Below are positions 30,608-38,858 of a DNA stretch of 64,000 nt, piece after piece. The notes beneath the pieces were generated by a model that saw only the letters and a list, made by a program, of their open reading frames with translations, searched no databases and was not told the DNA's origin. The DNA is from Alphaproteobacteria bacterium. GTDB taxonomy: Bacteria > Myxococcota_A > UBA796 > GCA-2862545. The translations under genes were made by a program, and so were the position numbers. The stretch's first letter is position 1. Each line of letters starts with the position of its first letter. The stretch is taken from positions 62,001-126,000 of the forward strand of contig JACKEP010000008.1 in the NCBI GenBank assembly GCA_020632915.1, in the 5' to 3' direction.

Positions 30608-31521
30608 CCGACAGGCCCCCCGGTGCGCGCGACGAACGCGTCGAACGCCGCGAGGAAGCGGTCGGGCGCGTCCTCCATCACGTAGTGGCCGACGTCCTTC
30701 CACGCGTGGACGACGGCGTCGGGGAAGCGGCGCTGCCACTCGGCGCGGAACGCGGGGGTGAAGCAGAAGTCGTCGTCGCCCCACGCGATCATCATCGGCT
30801 TGCCGGCCTGGGTGTGCAGGCTGTCGTCGATGCGCGACAGCTCGGCGTAGGACGGATGGGCCGCGTGCAGCGGGATGTCCTCGACGAACCGGAGCGTGGC
30901 GATGCGGTGGGCCCAGGAGTCGTAGGGCGCGAGCAGGCCCGCCTTGGCCACCGGATCGAGGCCCTTGGCGGTGGCGCGGACGGTGGCGATGCGGGCGAAG
31001 CCGTTGAGGCCGCGGACGGCCAGGGGTCCGAACACGGGGATCTTGCACGTGGCGATCGACGGCGGGATCCGCAGGCTGCGCCAGGCGCCCGTGTTGGTGA
31101 CGACGAAGCGCCGGGCGAGGTCGGGGCGCTTGGTGGCCGCTCCCATGCCGATGGCGCCGCCCCAGTCGTGGACGACCAGGGTGACGTCGGACAGGCCGAG
31201 GTGGTCGACGACCGCGAGCACGTTGTCGACGTGGTCCGCCAGTCGGTAGCCCCAGCCCTGCGGCTTGTCGGACAGGCCGCAGCCGATGTGGTCGGGCACC
31301 ACCACGCGGAAGCGCCCGGCGGCGTGGGCCACCAGGCGGCGCCAGTAGAACGACCACGTCGGGTTGCCGTGGAGCGCGAGCAGCACGGGCGCGTCGCGGG
31401 GGCCCTCGTCGAGCACGTGCATCGTGCCGCCGTCGACTGGGAGGCGCACGCCCGTCCACGGGTAGACCGCGCGCACCTCGGGCGGCAGCACCGGCCCGCT
31501 CGTCGTCGTCGCGTTCACCAC
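30604..31521 (-). CDS. oleB: Beta-lactone decarboxylase-like alpha/beta hydrolase (OleB)
   Basis: The 305-residue alpha/beta hydrolase is of the haloalkane dehalogenase type. Its landmarks are the oxyanion motif HGNPTWSFYWR (51-61), nucleophile Asp119 in VVHDWGG, acid Asp in WGDDDF (about 249-251) and His279 in DVGHY. OleB converts the cis-beta-lactone made by OleC to an alkene with loss of CO2. The Asp nucleophile and the position between OleA and OleD support OleB over a dehalogenase or an epoxide hydrolase. It overlaps OleA by 7 bp and OleD by 4 bp. Confidence 0.87.
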   Translation of the reverse strand: MVNATTTSGPVLPPEVRAVYPWTGVRLPVDGGTMHVLDEGPRDAPVLLALHGNPTWSFYWRRLVAHAAGRFRVVVPDHIGCGLSDKPQGWGYRLADHVDNVLAVVDHLGLSDVTLVVHDWGGAIGMGAATKRPDLARRFVVTNTGAWRSLRIPPSIATCKIPVFGPLAVRGLNGFARIATVRATAKGLDPVAKAGLLAPYDSWAHRIATLRFVEDIPLHAAHPSYAELSRIDDSLHTQAGKPMMIAWGDDDFCFTPAFRAEWQRRFPDAVVHAWKDVGHYVMEDAPDRFLAAFDAFVARTGGPVG

Positions 31522-32606
31522 GCCACCCCCGCCATCGCACAGTTCAGGCCGCTGCCGATGCCCATGAGCGCCACCTTGTCGCCGCTGCGGAAGTGGCCCT
31601 GGTCACGCGCGAGCGTGGCCGTGACCGGCACGCCGCAGGAGCCGATGTTGCCGAGCCACGGGTAGACCGACGGCGCGCGGTCGGCGGGCACGCCGAGGTG
31701 GCGGGCGACGGTGTCGTGGTGGGCCTTGCCCACCTGGTGCATCGCCGCGGTGGTGACGTCGTCGATCGACCAGCCGAGCAGGTCGGTGAACTCCGCCCAC
31801 GTGCGACCGGCGAGCGCCACGCCCTCGCGCAGCAGGCGCGCCGAGTCGGTGACCATGCCGTGGGTGTCGCCGGTGCACAGGCCGTGATGCTCTGCGGCCG
31901 ACACCGTGGTCATGCCGAGGAGGCGGTGCTGGCTGCGCGCGGCGCGCGGGCTGGTGACCACGGCGGCCGCGGCGGCCGAGCCGAGGGTGAGCGTGGCCAG
32001 GTTGTCTTTGAAGGTGTGGATGTCGGCCGACGGGTCGGTCAGCCGCGCGATGGTGGCGTCGAGCACGGGCGTGGCGTCTTCGCCCGACACCACGAGGGCG
32101 GTGTCGACCTGGCCCATGGCGATCATGTTCGCCACGACCGACAGCCCGGTGACGAAGCCCAGGCAGGCGTTGGAGATGTCGAAGTTGAGGCAGTGGGGAC
32201 CCACGCCCAGCGCGCCCTGGATCTCGCAGGCCATCGAGGGCTCGAGCCGCGGCTTGTAGACCGAGCAGCTCACCACCACCTGCACGCTCGCGGCGGGCAA
32301 GCCCGCTTCGGCCAGGGCGGCGTGGGCGGCCTGCACGGCGCCCGACACGGCGTCGCCGCCGGGGCCCCACACGCGACGCTCCGCGATGCCGGTGACGGCC
32401 TCGACCCAGCCGGGCTTGAAGCCGAGCTTGCGGTAGAGCGGGCGGATGCGGTCTTCCAGCTCGGCGGTGGACAGCGTGACGTCGGGCACGCGCACGCCGA
32501 GCCCGCCGAGGAACACGTCGTCCCAGCGCTGCCGCACCGCCCGCGTGGGCAGGGGCGACGCGGGCGCGACGAGGTCGGTGGGGACGTTCAGGCTCGGTCC
32601 GGCCAT
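31515..32606 (-). CDS. oleA: Acyl-CoA condensing thiolase-family enzyme (OleA)
   Basis: This 363-residue KAS III-like enzyme has catalytic Cys148 in ISNACLGF, His290 in MHQVG and Asn320 in GNIGSCG. Glu122 in YKPRLEPS matches the extra glutamate known to be important in OleA. OleA joins two fatty acyl-CoAs head to head to a 2-alkyl-3-keto acid, the first step of long-chain olefin biosynthesis. It is the first gene of the oleABD operon. It faces mltG across a 113 bp gap, where its promoter must lie. No oleC (beta-lactone synthetase) gene was found in the window. Confidence 0.9.
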   Translation of the reverse strand: MAGPSLNVPTDLVAPASPLPTRAVRQRWDDVFLGGLGVRVPDVTLSTAELEDRIRPLYRKLGFKPGWVEAVTGIAERRVWGPGGDAVSGAVQAAHAALAEAGLPAASVQVVVSCSVYKPRLEPSMACEIQGALGVGPHCLNFDISNACLGFVTGLSVVANMIAMGQVDTALVVSGEDATPVLDATIARLTDPSADIHTFKDNLATLTLGSAAAAAVVTSPRAARSQHRLLGMTTVSAAEHHGLCTGDTHGMVTDSARLLREGVALAGRTWAEFTDLLGWSIDDVTTAAMHQVGKAHHDTVARHLGVPADRAPSVYPWLGNIGSCGVPVTATLARDQGHFRSGDKVALMGIGSGLNCAMAGVAW

Positions 32607-32719
32607 GAGCCCTCCGGGAGACGGGCCGGGGTAACGCGGATCGACGGCCGGATCCCCCCGCCGCCGCCGGGCGGTGGACCGCGGTCGACGCCGTGAGGTA
32701 GGACACGGCCGGAGGCTCC

Positions 32720-33694
32720 ATGCGCGCCACGCTCCTGTTCGTCGCCGCCGTCAGCACCGTCGGTGCCTGCGTCGACGCCGACGCGCCGCTCCACCCCGAA
32801 GACACCGACGTGTTCCTGCTGGAGGTGCCCGCGGGGGCCACCGCGCGGGGTCTCACCCCCACGCTGCAGGAGCGCGGGGTCGTCGACAGCCCGTGGGCCT
32901 GGCGCTGGTTCCTGCGCAGCGCCGACGCCGGGTGCCTCAAGGCCGGGCGTCACCGCATCCGCCGGTCGATGTCGATGCGCGAGCTCGTCGAGGCCCTCTG
33001 CGGCGTGCCCGTCCCCGAGGACGAGCCGTTCACCGTGGTGGAGGGGTGGCGCATCGAGGACATCGACGCCGCGCTGGCCGCCAAGGGCTGGATCGCGGCG
33101 GGCGCCTACGCCGCGCTGGCCACCACCAAGGCCGTCGACCTGCCGTTCGACGTCACCGGCCCCACCCTCGAGGGCTACCTCTTCCCCGAGACCTACCGGG
33201 TGGAGCCCGACCGCTTCGAGGCGTCCGCGTTCATCGAGCGGCAGCTGGCCACGTTCCAGCAGCGCTTCCTGGTGCTCCACCCCGACCTCGGCGGCCGCTC
33301 CCTGCACGACGTGGTGGTGATGGCGTCGATGCTCGAGCGCGAGGAGCCGTCGCCCACCCAGCGCGCGGTGGTGGCGGGCATCCTGTGGAAGCGCCTCGAC
33401 GCGGGCTGGAAGCTCGGCGTGGACGCCACCAGCCGCTACCAGCTCGACGACTGGTCCGACCGCCGGGCCTTCCTCGCCAAGCTCCGCGACCCCGACGACC
33501 CCTACAACACCCGGCTGCGCGACGGCCTGCCGCCCACCGCCATCGGCAACCCGGGCCTCGCCAGCCTGCAGGCCGCGCTCGCCCCCGAGGTCTCCGACTG
33601 GTGGTACTACCTCCACGACAGCACCGGCACGTTCCACGGCGCCCGCGACGCCGCCGGGCACGCTGCGAACAAGGCGCGCTACGACGTCTACTGA
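32720..33694 (+). CDS. mltG: Endolytic murein transglycosylase MltG (YceG), lipoprotein form
   Basis: The 324-residue product has the MltG fold with catalytic Glu206 in MASMLEREE, GYLFPETY (152-159) and YNTRLRDGLPPTAIGNPG. MltG cleaves nascent glycan strands at the inner membrane and is thought to set glycan length. The usual N-terminal membrane helix is replaced by a short lipoprotein-like signal (LLFVAAVSTVGAC, Cys17). It is divergent from oleA and converges with recX. The ATG at 32720 follows GGAGG. Confidence 0.93.
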   Translation: MRATLLFVAAVSTVGACVDADAPLHPEDTDVFLLEVPAGATARGLTPTLQERGVVDSPWAWRWFLRSADAGCLKAGRHRIRRSMSMRELVEALCGVPVPEDEPFTVVEGWRIEDIDAALAAKGWIAAGAYAALATTKAVDLPFDVTGPTLEGYLFPETYRVEPDRFEASAFIERQLATFQQRFLVLHPDLGGRSLHDVVVMASMLEREEPSPTQRAVVAGILWKRLDAGWKLGVDATSRYQLDDWSDRRAFLAKLRDPDDPYNTRLRDGLPPTAIGNPGLASLQAALAPEVSDWWYYLHDSTGTFHGARDAAGHAANKARYDVY

Positions 33695-33721
33695 TCGCGC
33701 CGCCGTCGCCCGTGGCGGCCG

Positions 33722-34333
33722 TCACCACCCGCGGGGCAGCTCGTCCTCCAGCGCCATCGCGTCGTCGGCGTCCAGCACCGCGCGGGCCACGTCGAACCGG
33801 AAGCCGGCCCGGGCCATCGCGGCGAGCTCCTTGCGGGCGGCGTCCTCGCGGGCGTCGGGTCGGCGCCACGGCCCGAAGCGTCGACGCCGCGCGTAGCGGA
33901 TCGCGGCCAGCCGATCGGGGTCGGCGCCCTCCGCGCGCGTGGCGGTGACCACCTCGTCGATCAAGGCCGATGAAACACCCTTGCTGCGAAGGTCTGCGCG
34001 AAGCTGCGCCTCGGAGCGACCTCGCTCGCGCTGGGTTCGGCACCTCACGAGAGAATAGCGACGATCGTCGAGAAGACCGTTTTCGACACAGGACGCGAGG
34101 AGCGTGTCGACCATGGCCTCGCAGGCGGCGAGCTCCTGATCGTGGACCGCGACCGCGCGTCGCACACGCTGCATCAGCAACCGGCGGACGTGGGCGACCG
34201 GCGCGTCGTGGGACTCCAGGTACCACATCACCACATTGTGGAGGTAGGACGGTGTGATCTTCCGGGGCTCACGGCGGCTCACGGCTTCCTCGGGGGCGGT
34301 CGGGGCGTCGGTCGCGGTGGCACGAGATGCCAC
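33722..34333 (-). CDS. recX: RecX-family regulator of RecA
   Basis: The 203-residue protein is helical with the RecX pattern: YLHNVVMWYLESHDAPVAHVRRLLMQR, then LLASCVENGLLDDRRYSLVRCRTQRERGRSEAQLRADLRSKGVSSALI. RecX binds RecA filaments and limits recombinase activity. It usually follows recA, but here it stands alone between mltG (converging, 27 bp) and the divergent E1 gene. Myxobacterial genomes can carry recX away from recA. The N-terminal 25 residues are variable, so a start slightly downstream is possible. Confidence 0.85.
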   Translation of the reverse strand: MASRATATDAPTAPEEAVSRREPRKITPSYLHNVVMWYLESHDAPVAHVRRLLMQRVRRAVAVHDQELAACEAMVDTLLASCVENGLLDDRRYSLVRCRTQRERGRSEAQLRADLRSKGVSSALIDEVVTATRAEGADPDRLAAIRYARRRRFGPWRRPDAREDAARKELAAMARAGFRFDVARAVLDADDAMALEDELPRGW

Positions 34334-34402
34334 GTCGGGCGGTTGTCAGCGAACATCCTGCGTCCGTGCGGCCGATGTCCAGGGTGGTTACGCGAGGGGC
34401 AC

Positions 34403-34415
34403 GTTGACGGTCAAC
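34403..34415. promoter_or_regulatory. 13 bp palindrome between recX and the E1 gene
   Basis: GTTGACGGTCAAC is a perfect palindrome around a central base, in the 183 bp divergent gap. It has the size and symmetry of an operator for a dimeric repressor and could control either gene. No regulator gene is adjacent. Confidence 0.35.
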
Positions 34416-34516
34416 TCGTCTCCGCTCGTCGTCGGGAAGCTGGCTCCGGCCCCCACGGTCCGACGAGCCCATGAAACGCTTGTCTCCGGGCCCATCGGTC
34501 CCGGACGGGGTCGTCC

Positions 34517-36724
34517 ATGAGCAACGCGGCTTCCATCGACAACATCACCGAGCTCCGTCCAGCCCCCGAGCCCACGGCCGAGGAACTCGTCCAGATGTAC
34601 CGGATCGGGGTGCGCTCCCGGTCCATGGAGGAGCACATCGTGCGCCTGGTGGCGCGCGGCGAGGTCAAGTTCGCGATCTGGGGTCCCGGCGAGGAGGTCC
34701 AGGGCACGGCGATGGCGCTCGCGCTGTCCAAGGCCGTCGAGGTCAGCCGCTTCGGGGTGATCCCCCACTACCGGTCGGGCGCGTTCGCGTCGGCCTGGTG
34801 CGAGCTGCACGGCGTGGACGACTTCGCCACGCGCCTGCTCCGCCAGCAGTTCAGCAAGGGCACCGACACGATGTCGGGCGGCCGCCAGATGACCTACCAC
34901 CTGCACATCCCCGAGGTGGGGATCCTGCCGGTCCAGAGCCCGGTGGGCATGCAGCTGGGCAAGGCCGCCGGCTACGCGCTGGGCTTCCAGCGCCTCGGCA
35001 TCGAGGACGGCGTCGCCATGGCCGTCATCGGCGACGGCACCACCGCCGAGGGCGACCTCCACGACGCGATGAACGCCGCCAGCGTGTGGAACCTGCCGGT
35101 CATCTACGTCGTCACCGACAACGGCGTCGCGATCTCCACGCGTCCCGAGGAGGGCCGGGGCATCAAGGACTTCGGCGCCTACGCCGAGGCCTTCGGCTTC
35201 GAGCACTTCGCGTGCGACGGCCGCGACTTCATGGACGTCTACAAGACCACCTGGAAGGCGGCGCGCATGGCGCGCGTCCACCAGCGCCCGGTGCTCCTGC
35301 ACGTCCACTCGCTGCCGCGCTTCAACGGCCACTCGTCGGCGGCCGACGTCACGTTCGACCTCCACCAGGACGATCCGCTCATCCAGTTCGGCGAGCAGCT
35401 CGTCAAGCGGGGCGCGCTCACCGAGGGCGACGTGCTGCGCCGCCGCAAGGGAGAGGGCCGCGACTTCTTCGCCCACCACACGCTCGGCGCCGTGATGGAC
35501 GAGGAGAACGACCGCATGCGGCAGCTCCTCGAGATGGTCATGGCCGAGCCGGATCCGTCCGGCGCCGACCTCGACCACCACGTCTACGCGCCGTTCCCCG
35601 AGGTCGAGGAGACGATGCCGGGTGCCGGCACCACCCAGGTCTCCTACGCCGGCGCCGTGCGCGCCGCGCTCGACAAGCTCATCCGCACGCGCAAGGGCTT
35701 CGCGCTCGGTCAGGACGTCGCGCGCCTGGGCGGCGTGATGCAGGCCACCGCCGGCCTGCAGAAGCTCCACGGCTCCGCCATCGTCGACGCGCCGCTCAAC
35801 GAGCCGCTCATCTGCGGCGTGGCCACCGGTCTCGGCCTGCACGACGAGCTGATGGCGCTGCCCGAGATCCAGTTCGCGGACTACTCGCTCAACGCGTTCC
35901 ACTGGTTCGTGTACTGGGGCACGCTGCACTGGTCCACGATGGGCAACGCCCACACCCACCTGGTGCTGCGCATGCCCACCGACCCGTTCGGCGGCGGCGC
36001 GATGTACCACTCGATGAGCGTCGAGGGCTACTTCACGGGCATCCCCGGGCTGGTGGTCATCATGCCGTCCACCAGCTTCGACGCCCACGGCCTGCTGCTC
36101 ACCGCCGGCGACTACAAGGGCCCGGTGATGTGCCTCGAGCCCAAGTGGATGTACCGCCAGAACCTCGGCCCGGCGTTCCCGGGCGAGCCCACCGACGCGG
36201 GCGAGGTCCGCGAGCTGAAGAAGGCGATGATGCGCGGCGAGGTGCCCGAGCTGCCCGACGTCCGCGTGCCCTTCGGGAAGGGTGCCGTGCGCCGTGAGGG
36301 CCACGACGTCACGATCGTGGCGTGGGGCCGCGCGGTGTGGACGAGCATGAAGGCCGCCGAGACGCTCGCCAAGCGCGGTGTCGAGGTCGAGGTGATCGAC
36401 CTGCGCACGCTCGTCCCGCCCGACCTGGAGCTGGTGATCGAGAGCGTCGGTCGCACCGGCCGCCTCGTGGTGGTCGCCGAGGATCGGCCGTTCGCCGGGT
36501 TCGTGCGCTCCATCCAGGGCGCGGTCATCGAGGCCCTCCCCGGCACGCCCACGCTCGCCCTCGGTCAGCGCAACCTGCCGGGCATCGCCCAGTCGATCGC
36601 GCTGGAGCACCAGCAGATCCTCACCGACGCCCAGGTGGTCGCCGGCGTGCACGAGGTGCTCGAGATGCGCACCACCGGGTCGTCGTCGGTGGCGTTCGTG
36701 CCCCACCGGTACTTTATTGGATAA
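34517..36724 (+). CDS. 2-oxo acid dehydrogenase E1, alpha and beta subunits fused
   Basis: The 735-residue protein joins an E1-alpha part (about residues 20-340) to an E1-beta transketolase-like part (about 380-735). E1-alpha has the thiamine diphosphate motif GDGTTAEGD...N (172-202) and the HYRSGAF stretch. E1-beta starts near TTQVSYAGAVRAALDKL, with the C-terminal domain DVTIVAWGRAVWTSM. It would decarboxylate a branched-chain 2-oxo acid or pyruvate and hand the acyl group to E2 lipoate. Separate alpha and beta genes are more usual for the branched-chain complex. No E2 or E3 gene is adjacent. The stop codon overlaps the first of three hairpin repeats. Confidence 0.9.
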   Translation: MSNAASIDNITELRPAPEPTAEELVQMYRIGVRSRSMEEHIVRLVARGEVKFAIWGPGEEVQGTAMALALSKAVEVSRFGVIPHYRSGAFASAWCELHGVDDFATRLLRQQFSKGTDTMSGGRQMTYHLHIPEVGILPVQSPVGMQLGKAAGYALGFQRLGIEDGVAMAVIGDGTTAEGDLHDAMNAASVWNLPVIYVVTDNGVAISTRPEEGRGIKDFGAYAEAFGFEHFACDGRDFMDVYKTTWKAARMARVHQRPVLLHVHSLPRFNGHSSAADVTFDLHQDDPLIQFGEQLVKRGALTEGDVLRRRKGEGRDFFAHHTLGAVMDEENDRMRQLLEMVMAEPDPSGADLDHHVYAPFPEVEETMPGAGTTQVSYAGAVRAALDKLIRTRKGFALGQDVARLGGVMQATAGLQKLHGSAIVDAPLNEPLICGVATGLGLHDELMALPEIQFADYSLNAFHWFVYWGTLHWSTMGNAHTHLVLRMPTDPFGGGAMYHSMSVEGYFTGIPGLVVIMPSTSFDAHGLLLTAGDYKGPVMCLEPKWMYRQNLGPAFPGEPTDAGEVRELKKAMMRGEVPELPDVRVPFGKGAVRREGHDVTIVAWGRAVWTSMKAAETLAKRGVEVEVIDLRTLVPPDLELVIESVGRTGRLVVVAEDRPFAGFVRSIQGAVIEALPGTPTLALGQRNLPGIAQSIALEHQQILTDAQVVAGVHEVLEMRTTGSSSVAFVPHRYFIG

Positions 36725-36814
36725 ACCGCAGGCTTGCGGTTTATGTCGGGTGAACCTCCGGCTTGCGGTTCACGTTGGATAGACCGCACGCTTGCGGTTT
36801 ATGTCGGGTGAGCC
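36721..36814. repeat. Triple hairpin element after the E1 gene
   Basis: Hairpin 1 has a perfect 10 bp stem ATAAACCGCA/TGCGGTTTAT with a GGCT loop (36721-36744). Hairpin 2 has stem TGAACC/GGTTCA (36751-36772). Hairpin 3 matches hairpin 1 with one wobble (36779-36802, loop CGCT). GTCGGGTGA(A/G)CC follows hairpins 1 and 3. The element lies between convergent genes and begins inside the E1 stop codon. It is a likely bidirectional terminator built from a dispersed palindromic repeat. Confidence 0.8.
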
Positions 36815-36825
36815 GCGGGCGGGGG

Positions 36826-38010
36826 TCAGGGTGTCAGGTCGACCGTGACCGGGCGGGTGCCGGGGAGCCAGACCTTGCGCTGCTCGACCATGCGGTCGCC
36901 GTCGCGGACGAGCACGAACTCGTGGTCGCCGGGGGCGAGCGGGATGGTGACGGGGATCTCGCCCTGCTCGGTGCCGTCGACGAAGAGCGTGGCGCCCTCC
37001 CAGCCGGTGGCGACGATCTCGGCGCGGCCGAGGGCGCGCTCGGGCGACAGCGTGAACTGCAGGTCGTGGGACTCGGGGCCGACGTCGAGCTGCTGACGGA
37101 CGCTCGCGTGCCCGTCGAGGAGCAGCTCGATGGTGTAGGCGCCGTAGGGGAGCTCGAGGGTCTCGGGCGTGTGGCCGTAGACGCGACCGTCGACGCGGAT
37201 CACGGCGCCCGCCGGCACGCTCGCCACCACGATCGAGGACGTGGGCGCGGCGGGGGAGCCCGCGGGGATCGGGTCGGCCTTGCCGCCGTCGAGCGCGATG
37301 GTGGCGCCGGGCAGGCTGGAGGTGGGTTCGGGCGGGCTGGCGTAGCGGTGGCCGGAGCCGGCGCCGCCCACCGACGCGGGGACGGGACGCAGCACGGCGT
37401 CGTCGCCGGCGAACTGGGGCCGGATGACGATGACCAGCACCATCAGCGCCGACATGCCCATCAGGATGGCGCCGGCGAGGGCCCACTTGTAGGCGTCGTC
37501 GCGCGCGGCGGGGGTGCGCGGCCCCTGCACGGTGGCGATGTCGACGCGCGGCGGGGCCTCGCGGGCCACCTCGACGAGCGGGGTGACCGACGCGCTGCCG
37601 GTGTCGTCGAGGTGGGCCCACGGGTCGTTGGCGGGCGCCGTCCACGGCTCGGGCTCGGGCGGTGGCGGGATCTCCACCTCTTCGGTGTCGAACGCGCGCC
37701 CCTCGCGCTCCATCGACGACGCGGCGGCGGCCGCCCAGGCGTAGGCGTCCTCGGCCACCTCGGCGGCCTCGTTCGGCGCCTCGACGGCGTCGGGGTCGAG
37801 CGTGACCGTGGGGGCCGGGATCGGCTCGAGCAGCAGCGGCGGCGCGATGTCGGGCGGGCCGCCCGGCGGACGGGACGGATCGATGGCCGGCTGGAGGTTG
37901 GGCGCGGGCGGCTCCGGCGTGGGCACGGGCGTGTCGCGCACCCATCCAGGGGCCGGAGCGTCCAACGCTTCCAGCAGCTCGGGATCGTGGTCGAGAGGGT
38001 GTCGCGGCAT
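36826..38010 (-). CDS. PEGA-domain membrane protein
   Basis: The 394-residue product has a long Pro/Glu-rich cytoplasmic region (1-170), one membrane helix (about 177-197, WALAGAILMGMSALMVLVIVI) and an extracytoplasmic linker. Two PEGA-like beta-domains follow: about 245-320, with SVPAGAVIRVDGRVYGHTPETLELPYG, and about 325-394, with EGATLFVDGTEQGEIPVTIPLAPGDH. PEGA repeats are found in surface-layer and kinase-associated proteins. In myxobacteria they often form the C-terminus of Ser/Thr kinases, but no kinase domain is present here. The role is unknown; a structural or sensory envelope part is likely. Confidence 0.82.
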   Translation of the reverse strand: MPRHPLDHDPELLEALDAPAPGWVRDTPVPTPEPPAPNLQPAIDPSRPPGGPPDIAPPLLLEPIPAPTVTLDPDAVEAPNEAAEVAEDAYAWAAAAASSMEREGRAFDTEEVEIPPPPEPEPWTAPANDPWAHLDDTGSASVTPLVEVAREAPPRVDIATVQGPRTPAARDDAYKWALAGAILMGMSALMVLVIVIRPQFAGDDAVLRPVPASVGGAGSGHRYASPPEPTSSLPGATIALDGGKADPIPAGSPAAPTSSIVVASVPAGAVIRVDGRVYGHTPETLELPYGAYTIELLLDGHASVRQQLDVGPESHDLQFTLSPERALGRAEIVATGWEGATLFVDGTEQGEIPVTIPLAPGDHEFVLVRDGDRMVEQRKVWLPGTRPVTVDLTP

Positions 38011-38114
38011 GGGGGGGTGGAGAGGACTCCCAGGTCCGGTCCTATCGGCACCAAACGTGACGACGGTACGGAATCCTATGTCGTCGCGAAGCGATTGGCG
38101 GGATCAACGTGGGG

Positions 38115-38858
38115 TCAGTGCGCAGATCCCGCAGGCCGTTCGTCGCTTGCCGGCGGTACCGAGAGCGACGGGTCTGGCTGATCCCACCCTTTCGGGGGGT
38201 ACCACTTCCCTTCGGAGGGCTCGTCGGGACCGTACGGCACGTCGCGATGGCGGGGGGTGGTGTCGTCGGGATGCCACGTGAAGTGCCACCACTCCTTCCA
38301 GTAGTTCACCCACCCGTGGGCGCGCATCGCGTCGACCAGGCGCGTACGTCGGGCGGCCACGTCGCCGGTGGCGTGGCGAGTGTGGGCGGCCTCGGTGAGC
38401 GTGTCGAACGGCGTGCCCATGTCGAGCGGAGCGCCCGTGGCGAGGTCGACGAGCGTGAGGTCGACGGTGTTGCCGCGGTTGTGGTTGGAACGGCGCGCGA
38501 TGTAGCCGTTGTCGACGAGCGCGATCTGGCCGGTGCGGGACGCCCACGCCACCATCGCCAGCGTGCCGCGCAGCGGGCGGTAGGCGTCGAAGATGCGCAG
38601 CCCGAGGCCGTCCCGGGCCAGATCGGCCTGCACCTTCGCGAGGTCGGCCGCCGGTGCCGCGAGCAGCCACGCGTCGGCGGCGGCGTACCCGGGCAGCACC
38701 GCCCCGGTGAAGTTGTCGGCGGTGGCGTACCGGACGTCGAGCTGGATCGTGGGCGCGACGTCGGCGACGCGGACGAAGCCTTCGGGCGGCGGGCGAGGTG
38801 CGGGCGACGCTCCCCAGGCGAGGGAGGAGGCCAGGAGCGCCAGGCCCACCCGCTTCAC
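38115..38858 (-). CDS. VanX-like D-Ala-D-Ala dipeptidase
   Basis: GTG 38858 overlaps the sulfotransferase stop (GTGA) and starts a signal peptide (VKRVGLALLASSLAWGASPA). The 247-residue enzyme has the VanX/DdpX zinc motif SNHNRGNTVD (His126, Asp133), Glu189 and His192 in EWWHF, and the Arg94 of DAYRPLRG. It would split D-Ala-D-Ala in the periplasm, to recycle peptidoglycan fragments. The export signal argues for nutrition or recycling (DdpX-like) rather than vancomycin resistance. No vanHA-type genes are near. Coupling to a sulfotransferase is unusual. Confidence 0.9.
   Translation of the reverse strand: MKRVGLALLASSLAWGASPAPRPPPEGFVRVADVAPTIQLDVRYATADNFTGAVLPGYAAADAWLLAAPAADLAKVQADLARDGLGLRIFDAYRPLRGTLAMVAWASRTGQIALVDNGYIARRSNHNRGNTVDLTLVDLATGAPLDMGTPFDTLTEAAHTRHATGDVAARRTRLVDAMRAHGWVNYWKEWWHFTWHPDDTTPRHRDVPYGPDEPSEGKWYPPKGWDQPDPSLSVPPASDERPAGSAH

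Noticed and set aside
38115..38858. A vancomycin-resistance role for the VanX-like enzyme
   Set aside because: It has an export signal and no vanH, vanA or vanRS neighbours; peptidoglycan recycling fits better.
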